Assembly: GCA_963800475.1 (NCBI GenBank)
Contig: CAWDAZ010000003.1
Span: 1 to 64,000 of the forward strand
Origin: Palsa-465 sp963800475
Lineage (GTDB): Bacteria; Actinomycetota; Thermoleophilia; Solirubrobacterales; Solirubrobacteraceae
Reading direction: 5' to 3'
DNA: 64,000 bases
Part shown: positions 1 through 7,141 of the stretch, one piece after another
Layout: the number at the start of each line of letters is the position of its first letter
Position numbering within the stretch: position 1 is the stretch's first letter
The notes under the pieces: generated by a model
What the model saw: only the letters and a program-made list of their open reading frames with translations
The model's database searches: none
Told to the model about the DNA's origin: nothing
Program-made: the position numbers and the translations under genes

Positions 1-17
1 CTGCCTGAGGGTGGGAA

Positions 18-100
18 ACCCCCTGCAGGCCCGTCGCGAAATCCGAGGAAAACGCTCCATCCACTTTCCGGTGTATTTCGCATACGGGCCTGCAGGGGGT
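18..100. repeat. Long interrupted inverted repeat / hairpin
   Basis: Positions 18-34 and 84-100 are perfect 17-nt reverse complements. After a 1/2-nt internal loop, 36-42 pairs with 75-81 (7 bp), and 47-51 can pair with 65-69. No T-tract follows the stem, so a standard intrinsic terminator is not evident. It lies just upstream of the -10-like element of the first gene. It could be a terminator for a gene left of the window, a regulatory hairpin or a small mobile-element relic; the sequence does not decide. Confidence 0.75.
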
Positions 101-115
101 GCCCGCCCGTTCCGC

Positions 116-121
116 TACCCT
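116..121 (+). promoter_or_regulatory. -10-like hexamer TACCCT, first gene
   Basis: TACCCT ends 8 nt before the GTG at 130, the spacing seen at many other starts here. It suggests a leaderless or very short-leader transcript. No clear -35 is visible. Confidence 0.35.
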
Positions 122-129
122 CGCTGTGC

Positions 130-828
130 GTGACGACCAAGGACATCCGGGCGTCGGGGACGGACGAGCACACGGCGTGCGACGTCTGCGGCCGAACACT
201 GCTGCGCGGCGAGCACACGCACGCGTACCTGGACGGGATGACCCATCGCTCGGTGTGCGAGCTGTGCGTCGGGCGGGCCCAGCAGGAGGGCTGGATCCGT
301 GAGGGAACGATGCCCGACTATGAGGGCCGCGACTCCGCGGCGGATCGCCGCCGGTCGCTGCTCGGACGGCTGCGCAGGCGGCGCAACGGCGTACACGAGC
401 TCGAGCCGCCGGCGGCGAGCGAGGCGGACGAGGAGCAGCAGCGTTGGACGGCGCCGCCGAGCCGGCCCGGCGCACGGCTGCGCGAGCCGCGTCACGTCCG
501 GGCGATTCCCAGCAGCGCCGAGCAGAAGGTCAGCTCCGCGATCGAGGCCTTCAACGCCTCCGAGCACCCACGGACGCTGGCCGGGATCGCGCGGTCGCTG
601 GGCTTCCCGATCGTCTCGGTGCGGCCGGTGCCCGAGCGGCCGAGCATGGTCAACATCGTCGCCGCGTGGGAGCTTTGCTGGTACCGCTACGAGGTGGACC
701 TCGCCGACGGGGATCACACCGCTGTCCGCGTCGCCGCTCAGGGCGACGAGCTCTCCGAGCTCGACGAGCCGGAGCTCAGCCCCAACGCCGCCTGTGACGA
801 GCGCGGCGCGCTGGCGCTGGAGGACTGA
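130..828 (+). CDS. Hypothetical protein with N-terminal treble-clef-type zinc ribbon (232 aa)
   Basis: Function not recognised. The GTG start at 130 follows a TACCCT hexamer. Two CxxC pairs (Cys17/Cys20 and Cys43/Cys46) at the N-terminus look like a small zinc-binding knuckle. The middle (about 65-150) is charged, rich in Arg, Glu and Pro, and probably disordered. The C-terminal 80 residues look folded, with predicted helix then strands (SSAIEAFN, GIARSLGFPIVSV, WYRYEVDL). No membrane segment or signal peptide is seen. It stands alone: a hairpin lies upstream and a perfect dyad (844-866) separates it from the next gene. A nucleic-acid-binding or regulatory role is only a guess from the zinc knuckle. 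Confidence 0.7.
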   Translation: MTTKDIRASGTDEHTACDVCGRTLLRGEHTHAYLDGMTHRSVCELCVGRAQQEGWIREGTMPDYEGRDSAADRRRSLLGRLRRRRNGVHELEPPAASEADEEQQRWTAPPSRPGARLREPRHVRAIPSSAEQKVSSAIEAFNASEHPRTLAGIARSLGFPIVSVRPVPERPSMVNIVAAWELCWYRYEVDLADGDHTAVRVAAQGDELSELDEPELSPNAACDERGALALED

Positions 829-843
829 GCTGGACGAAGGTTC

Positions 844-866
844 GATGGCTCCTATCTGGAGCCATC
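844..866. promoter_or_regulatory. Perfect 23-bp dyad, operator-like
   Basis: Nine-base arms GATGGCTCC and GGAGCCATC flank a 5-nt spacer with no mismatch. The dyad ends 2 nt before a TAGGAT hexamer (869-874), so it covers the expected -35 region of the promoter for the gene at 883. That position fits a repressor or activator operator better than a terminator, since no T-tract follows. Confidence 0.5.
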
Positions 867-868
867 TC

Positions 869-874
869 TAGGAT
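869..874 (+). promoter_or_regulatory. -10-like hexamer TAGGAT
   Basis: TAGGAT ends 8 nt before the GTG at 883 and directly follows the 23-bp dyad. Confidence 0.35.
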
Positions 875-882
875 CCCGCCCC

Positions 883-1095
883 GTGATCTACTGCGTGGTC
901 CCAGAAACGCTGGCCGAGGAGCTGTTCGACAAGCTCACGGACTACTACGCCGACGACCCGAACGTGACCGTGATCGTCGATCGCCGCAAGGCGGCGCGCC
1001 GGGGCCCGGGATCGAGTGGGGGCGGCAAGCGCGAGCTGCGCGACCGTCGCCGCGCGCGGATACCGGGCGAGCTGCCGCCACTGGCCGGCGATTGA
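883..1095 (+). CDS. Small hypothetical protein with Arg-rich DRR motifs (70 aa)
   Basis: Function not recognised. The GTG start at 883 sits 8 nt after a TAGGAT hexamer. The N-terminal half is a compact alpha/beta-like segment (about residues 3-33, ending in VTVIVDRRK). The second half is strongly basic and contains KRELRDRRR. Similar short proteins with a hydrophobic strand running into DRR-type basic motifs occur in several bacterial groups without an assigned role. It ends 10 nt before the RNase HI start, so the two are probably one transcript. Binding to nucleic acid is conceivable from the charge pattern but is inference. Confidence 0.65.
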   Translation: MIYCVVPETLAEELFDKLTDYYADDPNVTVIVDRRKAARRGPGSSGGGKRELRDRRRARIPGELPPLAGD

Positions 1096-1105
1096 CGCCG
1101 TCCCG

Positions 1106-1504
1106 TTGAAGCTCGTGCTGCACGTCGACGGGGGCGCGCGCGGCAACCCGGGACCGGCCGCGATCGGAGTCATAATCTCGGAGCCGGGTGGGCGCGTCGT
1201 GGAGGAGCTCGCCGAACGGATCGGGGTCGCGACGAACAACGTCGCCGAGTACCGGGCGGTGCTCCGCGCGCTCGACCGCGCCTCCGAGCTGGGGGCCGCC
1301 GAGATCGAGATCATCGGCGACTCCGAGCTTGTCGCGCGGCAGCTGGCCGGTGCCTACAAGGTCAAGCACCCGGCGCTTCGCCCCCTCTACGAGCAGGCCG
1401 TCACGGCGTTGCGCGGGTTCGAGGCGTGGAGCATCCGCAACGTGCCTCGCGCGCAGAACGCCGACGCCGACGCGCTCGTCAACGCGGCCCTCGACGCGGC
1501 CTGA
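1106..1504 (+). CDS. rnhA: Ribonuclease HI family protein
   Basis: Cleaves the RNA strand of RNA:DNA hybrids, removing primers and R-loops in the cytoplasm. The four acidic catalytic positions are visible: Asp in HVDGGARGNPGP, Glu in NNVAEYRAV, Asp in IIGDSELVARQ, and the last Asp in NADADALVN. With the TTG at 1106 the protein is 132 aa, a normal size for the single-domain family without the E. coli basic protrusion. An upstream in-frame start at 1016 would overlap the previous gene by 80 nt and adds nothing resembling RNase H. A GTG at 1115 is the other possible start. The preceding small gene ends 10 nt before it. Confidence 0.88.
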   Translation: MKLVLHVDGGARGNPGPAAIGVIISEPGGRVVEELAERIGVATNNVAEYRAVLRALDRASELGAAEIEIIGDSELVARQLAGAYKVKHPALRPLYEQAVTALRGFEAWSIRNVPRAQNADADALVNAALDAA

Positions 1505-1511
1505 TTCGGCA

Positions 1512-1517
1512 TAGAGT
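1512..1517 (+). promoter_or_regulatory. -10-like hexamer TAGAGT
   Basis: TAGAGT ends 9 nt before the ATG at 1527. A weak -35-like CTCGAC lies at 1490-1495, 16 nt upstream. Confidence 0.35.
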
Positions 1518-1526
1518 GGCAGGGGT

Positions 1527-2681
1527 ATGCGAAAGCCGGTGAGCAGCGGCATCCGGGAGGCCCGACGGCTGGTCGCGTACCGAGGTCACGAACCGGTGCT
1601 CAGCCTGTACCTCGATCTCGCGCCCGAGCGGTTCGCGACGGCGTCCGCGCGGTCCTCACAGATCCGCTCATTGCTCGATACGGCCGCCAAGGAGATCGAG
1701 TCCGAGCGCCACAAGCTCGACCACGAGCAGCGGATCGGGCTGCGCACCGAGCTCCAGCGCATCGACACGTTTCTGTCGTCGCCCGAGGCTTCGTTCAAGG
1801 GAGCCCGCGGCCTGGCGCTGTTCAGCTCCTCGGGCGGCGGCCTGTTCGAGATGATCAAGCTCGCCAAACCGGTGCCGGCGCAGGTCGTGATCGGCGCTAC
1901 GCCGTGCATCGCGCCGATGCTCGAGGCCACGCAGACCTCGAACTGGCTCGTCGCGCTCGTCGATCGCCGCTCGGCCACGCTGCTGGCCGGACCGGCGGAC
2001 GGCCTCTCCGAGTCGGTCCAGCTCGAGGACGAGGTCCACGGCCGGCACGGGCGAGGGGGCTGGTCGCAGGCCAACTACGAGCGCAGCATCGAGCACGACG
2101 TCGAGCAGCACCTGAAGCGGATCGCGGAGATCCTCAACCGGCGCTGGCGCGAGGAGCGCTTCGACCGCGTCGCGGTCGGAGGGCTTCCGGAGACGGTGGC
2201 CCGCTTCGAGGAGCTGCTGGCCGACGAGACCCGCCGGCATCTCGCGCCGGGACGGCTCGAGCTCGACCTCTCGAGCACGACCGAGACGCAGGTTCGCGAA
2301 GCGGTCGAGAAGCTCGTCGCCGAGGACGAGAAGCGCTCCGAGCGCGAGGCGCTCGACCGGCTCGAGGAGGGGCTCGGCGCCGGAGGCCGCGCGACCGGGG
2401 GGCCGGACGCCACGATCGAGGCCCTCAACGAACGACGGGTCGACACGCTGATGCTCGAGCCCGGCTTCGACCTCCACGGAAAGCGCTGCCCGAGGTGCGG
2501 GCTGCTGCTCGTCGACGCCGGCGACGCGTGCCCCGCCGACGGGTCCCCGCTCGAGGAGGTCGACCACCTCCGCGAGGCGGTCGTCGAATCGGCGCTCACC
2601 CAGGACGCCGACGTGCTGGTCGTCCACTCGTACCCGGACCTCGGGCCGCACCGCGGGATCGCGGCGCTGCTCCGCTTCTGA
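1527..2681 (+). CDS. Vms1/eRF1-like (bacterial release-factor-fold) protein with zinc ribbon (384 aa)
   Basis: Resembles the bacterial archaeo-eukaryotic release factor (baeRF/Vms1-type) proteins, whose eukaryotic relative releases stalled peptidyl-tRNA. Family traits seen are an N-terminal segment with VLSLYLDL, a central sheet domain (LVALVDRRSATLL followed by a Glu/His-rich loop), a long helical region rich in Glu and Arg (about 185-290), and a C-terminal domain ending DVLVVHSYPDLGPHRGIAALLRF-like. The zinc ribbon RCPRCG...CPADG lies near residues 318-337. The ATG at 1527 follows a TAGAGT hexamer by 9 nt. A role in ribosome rescue or stress is inferred only from the fold; no catalytic Gln motif was identified by eye. 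Confidence 0.6.
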   Translation: MRKPVSSGIREARRLVAYRGHEPVLSLYLDLAPERFATASARSSQIRSLLDTAAKEIESERHKLDHEQRIGLRTELQRIDTFLSSPEASFKGARGLALFSSSGGGLFEMIKLAKPVPAQVVIGATPCIAPMLEATQTSNWLVALVDRRSATLLAGPADGLSESVQLEDEVHGRHGRGGWSQANYERSIEHDVEQHLKRIAEILNRRWREERFDRVAVGGLPETVARFEELLADETRRHLAPGRLELDLSSTTETQVREAVEKLVAEDEKRSEREALDRLEEGLGAGGRATGGPDATIEALNERRVDTLMLEPGFDLHGKRCPRCGLLLVDAGDACPADGSPLEEVDHLREAVVESALTQDADVLVVHSYPDLGPHRGIAALLRF

Positions 2682-2683
2682 GC

Positions 2684-3112
2684 TCAGCCCGCGCGGGCTC
2701 CGAACATCTCCGGCAGCCGCGCCGCCAGCCCAAAGTCGCCGCGCACCGATGCCCGCCCCGACAGCACAAGCACGACGGGATCCGCCGCCGCGGTCGCGAC
2801 GCGCATGAAGTCGGCCACTCCCATCGAGATCCTCAGGCGCGGGTTCGACGCGGGGCCGGGGCGTGCCTCGGCGCGTTCCGAGACGATCACGAGCGTCCAC
2901 CGCAGCGACGGGGCGCCGGTCGCGGGGCGGGTCAGCTCGTACTCGAGCTCGCCGGCGAACCCGTCCGCGGCCGCCGGCACGAACGACCGGGCCATGCCCC
3001 CGAACAGCGCGCGCTGACCGATCCTCGAGCCGAACCGCCGCTCGAGCGTCGCGTCGCTCCACGAGGCGACAACCCCAGCGAGCAGTCGCAACATCACTTG
3101 GCGAATCCGCAC
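2684..3112 (-). CDS. SCP2 sterol-transfer-like protein (142 aa)
   Basis: Looks like the SCP2 lipid-binding fold: a helix followed by GELEYELTRP, WTLVIVSERAEARPG, LRISMGVADFMRVA and DPVVLVLSGRASVRGDFGLAARLPEMF, a typical run of antiparallel strands ending in the amphipathic C-terminal helix. The substrate is unknown; the family binds hydrophobic ligands. The GTG start at 3112 gives 142 aa and an ATG seven codons in (3094) is an alternative. It converges with the preceding release-factor-like gene (2 nt between stops) and is divergent from the xseB-ispA-dxs unit. Confidence 0.65.
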   Translation of the reverse strand: MRIRQVMLRLLAGVVASWSDATLERRFGSRIGQRALFGGMARSFVPAAADGFAGELEYELTRPATGAPSLRWTLVIVSERAEARPGPASNPRLRISMGVADFMRVATAAADPVVLVLSGRASVRGDFGLAARLPEMFGARAG

Positions 3113-3172
3113 ACCGCCGATCTTATGCGCTGGGGCGACCCGGCCAGCGCGCCCAGCCCGGCGATCAGCGGC

Positions 3173-3178
3173 TAACCT
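3173..3178 (+). promoter_or_regulatory. -10-like hexamer TAACCT for xseB-ispA-dxs
   Basis: TAACCT ends 7 nt before the GTG at 3186 and only 1 nt before the alternative GTG at 3180. The spacing rule seen elsewhere therefore favours 3186. Confidence 0.35.
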
Positions 3179-3185
3179 GGTGACC

Positions 3186-3398
3186 GTGACCGATCCCCTG
3201 ACCGAGCTACGCGCGCAGCTCGAATCGGCCGCTGCCCAGCTGCGGTCCGGGCAGCTCGAGCCCGACGCCGCGCTGGCGGTGGTCGAGGAGTGCGCGCGCC
3301 TGGCTTCGGAGGCCAGCGCCCAGGTGGAGGAGCGCGCACGCGCGGCGCTCGAGCCGTTGCCAGATCTCCCGGGCCAGCTGCCACTGCCGGCCGGCTAG
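3186..3398 (+). CDS. xseB: Probable exodeoxyribonuclease VII small subunit (XseB-like)
   Basis: XseB forms the long coiled-coil arms of exonuclease VII, which degrades single-stranded DNA. The 70-aa product has the family pattern of two helices with a short turn: LRAQLESAAAQLRSGQLEPDAALAVVEECARLASEAS. Similarity is modest. The gene order is telling, however: xseB-ispA-dxs is the E. coli order, and this stop (TAG 3396-3398) overlaps the ispA GTG by one base. No xseA lies beside it. GTG 3186 is preferred over GTG 3180 from promoter spacing. Confidence 0.65.
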   Translation: MTDPLTELRAQLESAAAQLRSGQLEPDAALAVVEECARLASEASAQVEERARAALEPLPDLPGQLPLPAG

Positions 3399-4294
3399 TG
3401 CTCCGGGCTCCGTTGGCGCCCGCGTATCCCGAGCACCTTCGGCTCGAGGTCGAGCGATATCTGGCGTCGCTGCAGTTCAGCTCGGTGCCGGCGTCGCAAG
3501 GTCTCGAGGAGGCGATGCGCTACTCGCTGCTTGCCGGCGGCAAGCGGATCCGCCCCGTGCTCGCGCTGGCGACCGCGGATGCGGTCGGCAAGCCGTGCCC
3601 CGAGGTCCTGCCGCTGGCCGGTGCGATCGAGCTGATCCATACGTACTCACTGATCCACGACGACCTGCCGGCGATGGACGACGACGACGTTCGCCGCGGA
3701 CGGCCCACTTGCCACAAGGCGTTCGGCGAGGACGTCGCGATCCTCGCCGGCGACGCCTTGTACGCCGAGGGCTTCCGGCTGCTGCTGGCCGAGCAGCGCG
3801 GCGAGCCCGCGAACGTGCTGGCGGCGGCGCTGAAGCTCGCCGGCGCGACCGGAGTCGACGGGATGGTCGGAGGTCAGTACATCGACGTGGCGGGCGCCGC
3901 GCCTGACGGCCCCGATGGGCTGCGCCAGCTGCACGAGCTCAAGACGGGGCGCCTGATCGCCGCGAGCGTGGAGTGTGCGCTGCAGATCGCCGGTAACCTC
4001 GGACCTGACACAATCAATGCGTTTGGCGCCTTCGCCAGCGAGCTGGGCGTCCTGTTCCAGATCGTGGATGACATCCTCGACGTGATCGGATCTGTAGAGA
4101 CGCTTGGTAAGCCGCAGGGGACCGACGAGCGCCTCGGGAAGCGAACCTGCGTCACGGAGTTCGGACTGGACGGGGCCCGCGAGCTCGCCGAGCAGTCGCA
4201 GCGCCGGGCCCGAGAGGCACTCGCGCAAGCCGCCCCGACCGGAGCCACGGAGCTCGAGCAGATAACCGACTTCATCGCGACCAGGACCCACTGA
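3398..4294 (+). CDS. ispA: Polyprenyl synthetase (farnesyl/geranylgeranyl diphosphate synthase type)
   Basis: Condenses isopentenyl diphosphate with allylic diphosphates to make C15-C20 prenyl diphosphates for quinone, carotenoid or lipid-carrier synthesis. The first Asp-rich motif DDLPAMDDDD follows GAIELIHTYSLIH. GGKRIRP is present near the N-terminus and the second Asp-rich motif is FQIVDDILDV. With GTG 3398 as start the protein is 298 aa, the usual family length; a longer reading to 3290 runs across xseB and looks like an overlapping-frame artefact. It overlaps the upstream TAG and the downstream dxs ATG by one base each, so the three genes are translationally coupled. Chain length cannot be fixed from sequence alone. 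Confidence 0.92.
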   Translation: MLRAPLAPAYPEHLRLEVERYLASLQFSSVPASQGLEEAMRYSLLAGGKRIRPVLALATADAVGKPCPEVLPLAGAIELIHTYSLIHDDLPAMDDDDVRRGRPTCHKAFGEDVAILAGDALYAEGFRLLLAEQRGEPANVLAAALKLAGATGVDGMVGGQYIDVAGAAPDGPDGLRQLHELKTGRLIAASVECALQIAGNLGPDTINAFGAFASELGVLFQIVDDILDVIGSVETLGKPQGTDERLGKRTCVTEFGLDGARELAEQSQRRAREALAQAAPTGATELEQITDFIATRTH

Positions 4295-6222
4295 TGAACC
4301 GCCTCCTCGACCGGATCGACCAGCCAGCTGACCTGCACGGCCTCAGCGACGAGGAGCTCCAGACCGTCGCCCAAGAGGTGCGCGAGCACATCATCGACAC
4401 CGTCGGCGAGATCGGCGGGCACTTTGGCGCCAATCTCGGGACCTGCGAGATCGCAGTCGCGCTGCACTCGCTGCTCGACTCGCCGCGCGACAAGGTCCTG
4501 TGGGACGTCGGGCACCAGGCCTACCCACACAAGATCCTGACCGGCCGGCGCGACGAGCTGCACACGATCCGGAAGTACGGCGGGCTGGCGCCGTTCTGCT
4601 CGATCGGAGAGTCCGAGCACGACATCATGGGCGCCGGGCACGCGTCCACCGCGATCGGTTACGCGGTCGGGCTCAAGGAGGGGATGCGGAGGGGGCAGGG
4701 CCCCGACGCGAACGTGGTCGCGGTCGTCGGAGACGGCGCGCTGACCGGCGGCGTCGCGTTCGAGGCGGTTCACCAGGCGGGCGGGCTCGGGACCCCGATC
4801 GTGGTGCTGCTCAACGACAACGGGATGTCGATCGCGCCGAACGTCGGGGCGCTGTCGCGGTACTTCAACCGCGTCCGCTTGAACCCGAAGCTGTGGCACG
4901 CGCGCGAGGACGTCGAGGAGGGCCTCACCAAGCTGCCGGCCGGGATCGGCGCGGCGTTCGAGCGGCTCGGGCCGCACGTCAAGGAGTCGATCAAGGCGTT
5001 CTGGGCGCCCGGCTTGTGGTGGGAGGAGCTCGATTTCGCCTACATCGGCGTGATCGACGGTCACGATGTCCGCGCGATCCGGCGTGCGCTGCGCGACGCG
5101 CTGGCCGCCGAGCGCCCGGTCGTGATCCACTGCGCGACCGTGAAGGGCAAGGGCTTCGCTCCCGCCGAGGAGGGCGGGCTCGAGGGGATGGAGAAGTGGC
5201 ACGCCGCCAAGCCGAAATCGATCTCCGGCAGGGCTCCGGCCAAGGCCGCGCCCGCGTCGGCCAACGGCGCCCCGGCCCCACCCGCCTATACGCAGGTGTT
5301 CGGCGAGGCGCTGGTCCGCGAATGCCGGCGCGACGAGCGGATCGTCGGGATCACCGCGGCGATGAACTCGGGCACCGGACTGAACATCCTGCAGCGCGAG
5401 CTGCCCGAGCGCTACTTCGACGTCGGCATCGCCGAGCAGCAGGCGATCCTGTTCGCGGCCGGGCTGGCCCTGCAGGGTTGCAAGCCGGTTGCCGCGATCT
5501 ACTCGACCTTCCTGCAGCGCGCCTACGACCAGATCGTCCACGACGTCTGCCTGCAGAAGCTGAACGTGGTGATGGCGATGGACCGGGCCGGCCTGGTCGG
5601 CGACGACGGACCCACGCACCACGGCGCGTTCGACATCGCCTACCTGCGGTGCCTGCCCAACATCGTGCTGATGGCGCCGCGCGACGAGGCGATGCTCGTG
5701 CACTCGCTGCACACCGCGCTCAGCTACGACGACGGCCCGATCGCGCTCCGCTACCCGCGCGGCTCCGGGATCGGCGTCCCGCTCCCGGAGCAGCCCGCCG
5801 TGCTCGAGATCGGCACCGGCGAGATCCTTCTCGAGGGCGACCGGGTGGCGCTGCTCGGATACGGAGCCGGCGTTGGCAAGGCGCTCGAGGCGGCCGAGAT
5901 CCTCGACGCGCGCGGGATCTCCGCGACCGTGGCCGACGCGCGGTTCGCGAAGCCGATCGACGCCGGCCTGGCGGCCCAGCTCGCCGCCGAGCACGAGCTG
6001 CTGGTGACGGTCGAGGAGGGTGTGCTCGCCGGCGGGTTCGGGTCGGCGGTCTGGGAGACGCTCTCAGATGCGGGTGTGGCCCCGAGGATCCTGCGCGTCG
6101 GTCTCCCCGACCGCTACGTGACGCATGGCGCTCCCAAGCTGCTGCACGAGGAAGTCGGCTTCACGGGCGAGCGGATCGCTGAGCGGATCGAAGTCGCGGT
6201 CGCCGAGCGCATCGCGCATTAA
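4294..6222 (+). CDS. dxs: 1-deoxy-D-xylulose-5-phosphate synthase
   Basis: First enzyme of the MEP pathway: a thiamine-diphosphate enzyme joining pyruvate and glyceraldehyde-3-phosphate into DXP, also a precursor for thiamine and pyridoxal in other bacteria. The 642-aa product has the full family layout: N-terminal TPP domain with DVGHQAYPHKILTGR and the TPP/Mg motif GDGALTGG...NDN, the pyrimidine domain with the catalytic Glu in AEQQAILFAAG, and the C-terminal transketolase domain. A Pro/Ala-rich linker (about 308-330) joins the first two. The ATG overlaps the ispA stop (TGATG). Pairing with ispA links DXP supply to prenyl chain formation. Confidence 0.97.
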   Translation: MNRLLDRIDQPADLHGLSDEELQTVAQEVREHIIDTVGEIGGHFGANLGTCEIAVALHSLLDSPRDKVLWDVGHQAYPHKILTGRRDELHTIRKYGGLAPFCSIGESEHDIMGAGHASTAIGYAVGLKEGMRRGQGPDANVVAVVGDGALTGGVAFEAVHQAGGLGTPIVVLLNDNGMSIAPNVGALSRYFNRVRLNPKLWHAREDVEEGLTKLPAGIGAAFERLGPHVKESIKAFWAPGLWWEELDFAYIGVIDGHDVRAIRRALRDALAAERPVVIHCATVKGKGFAPAEEGGLEGMEKWHAAKPKSISGRAPAKAAPASANGAPAPPAYTQVFGEALVRECRRDERIVGITAAMNSGTGLNILQRELPERYFDVGIAEQQAILFAAGLALQGCKPVAAIYSTFLQRAYDQIVHDVCLQKLNVVMAMDRAGLVGDDGPTHHGAFDIAYLRCLPNIVLMAPRDEAMLVHSLHTALSYDDGPIALRYPRGSGIGVPLPEQPAVLEIGTGEILLEGDRVALLGYGAGVGKALEAAEILDARGISATVADARFAKPIDAGLAAQLAAEHELLVTVEEGVLAGGFGSAVWETLSDAGVAPRILRVGLPDRYVTHGAPKLLHEEVGFTGERIAERIEVAVAERIAH

Positions 6223-6314
6223 CCGAAGCGACCCGCTCGAAGGCGGGCCGCTCCGGTGGGAGGAGAGTCATGCGCCGGGTACACGCATGAGATCAGCGTG
6301 CTCGATCTCTCCGC

Positions 6315-6343
6315 CGGACACTGTGAAGTCGATCACGTACCGT
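6315..6343 (+). promoter_or_regulatory. Promoter candidate for the tlyA-nadK-recN unit
   Basis: CGGACA (6315-6320), 17 nt, then TACCGT (6338-6343), ending 9 nt before the tlyA GTG. Spacing is ideal for a housekeeping promoter; the -35 is only a partial match. Confidence 0.4.
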
Positions 6344-6352
6344 GTTGCGCGC

Positions 6353-7141
6353 GTGAAGCGAGTTCGGATCGACAACCTGCTCTCGCAGCGAGGGATGTTC
6401 CCCTCGCGCTCCCAGGCCGCCGCCTCGGTGATGGCCGGCGACGTGCTGCTCGGCCCTGGCCGCCGCCGCGCGAGCAAGCCCAGCGAGCTGGTCGCCGAGG
6501 ACGTCCAGGTTGAGGTGGTGCGCGGACCCGGGTTCGCCTCCCGCGGCGGGGTGAAGCTGGCCAACGCGCTCGACACGCTGGGGCTCGACGTGGCCGGCCG
6601 CGCCGCGCTCGACGTCGGCGCCAGCACCGGCGGGTTCACCGACTGCCTGTTGCAGCGCGGCGCGGCGCACGTCGTCGCGCTCGACGTCGCGTACGGCGAG
6701 CTCGACTGGCGGCTCCGGTCCGAGGAGCGGGTTACGGTGATCGAGCGCACCAATGCGCGAACCCTCGCCCCGGCACGGCTGCCGTATGCGCCCGACCTGA
6801 TTGTGATCGACGTCTCGTTTATCTCCCTGCGGAAGGTGCTGCCCGCCGCGCTCGCCTGCGCAGCTGAACGGTTCGACTGCCTGGCGCTCGTGAAGCCGCA
6901 GTTCGAGGCGGGCCGCGAGGCCGTCGGCAAGGGTGGTGTGGTGCGCGACGGCGCCACGCGCCGCGCGGCGTTGATCTCGGTCGGCGAGGCGGCGGCCGCA
7001 CTCGGCGCGGCCGTGCTCGGATACGCGAGCTCCGGCCTTCCGGGACCGAAGGGCAACCGCGAGAGCTTCGTGTGGATCGCCGAGGCGACTCGCGGCGGAC
7101 TCGAAGACATCGCCGCGGCGGCCAGGGAAGTCGAGCCGTGA
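6353..7141 (+). CDS. tlyA: TlyA-family rRNA 2'-O-methyltransferase
   Basis: S4-domain RNA methyltransferase. In mycobacteria TlyA methylates 16S and 23S rRNA, modifications needed for capreomycin sensitivity. Residues 1-60 form the S4 RNA-binding domain (RIDNLLSQRGMFPSRSQAA). SAM motif I is DVGASTGG (87-94), followed by LDVAYGELDW, LIVIDVSFISL and LVKPQFEAGR, the usual K-D-K-type methyltransferase core. The 262-aa length from GTG 6353 fits the family; the longer frame to 6125 overlaps dxs and has no S4 similarity there. The stop overlaps the nadK GTG by four bases, matching the actinobacterial tlyA-nadK-recN order. Confidence 0.93.
   Translation: MKRVRIDNLLSQRGMFPSRSQAAASVMAGDVLLGPGRRRASKPSELVAEDVQVEVVRGPGFASRGGVKLANALDTLGLDVAGRAALDVGASTGGFTDCLLQRGAAHVVALDVAYGELDWRLRSEERVTVIERTNARTLAPARLPYAPDLIVIDVSFISLRKVLPAALACAAERFDCLALVKPQFEAGREAVGKGGVVRDGATRRAALISVGEAAAALGAAVLGYASSGLPGPKGNRESFVWIAEATRGGLEDIAAAAREVEP

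Noticed and set aside
3290..3397. N-terminal extension of the polyprenyl synthetase
   Set aside because: Would overlap xseB by 108 nt; family proteins begin near GTG 3398.
3874..5994. 706-codon minus-strand frame over ispA and dxs
   Set aside because: Shadow of dxs; composition dominated by Arg, Asp, Val and Leu from reverse codons, with no motif.
6125..6352. N-terminal extension of TlyA
   Set aside because: Overlaps dxs and lacks S4 similarity; GTG 6353 has a good promoter at normal distance.
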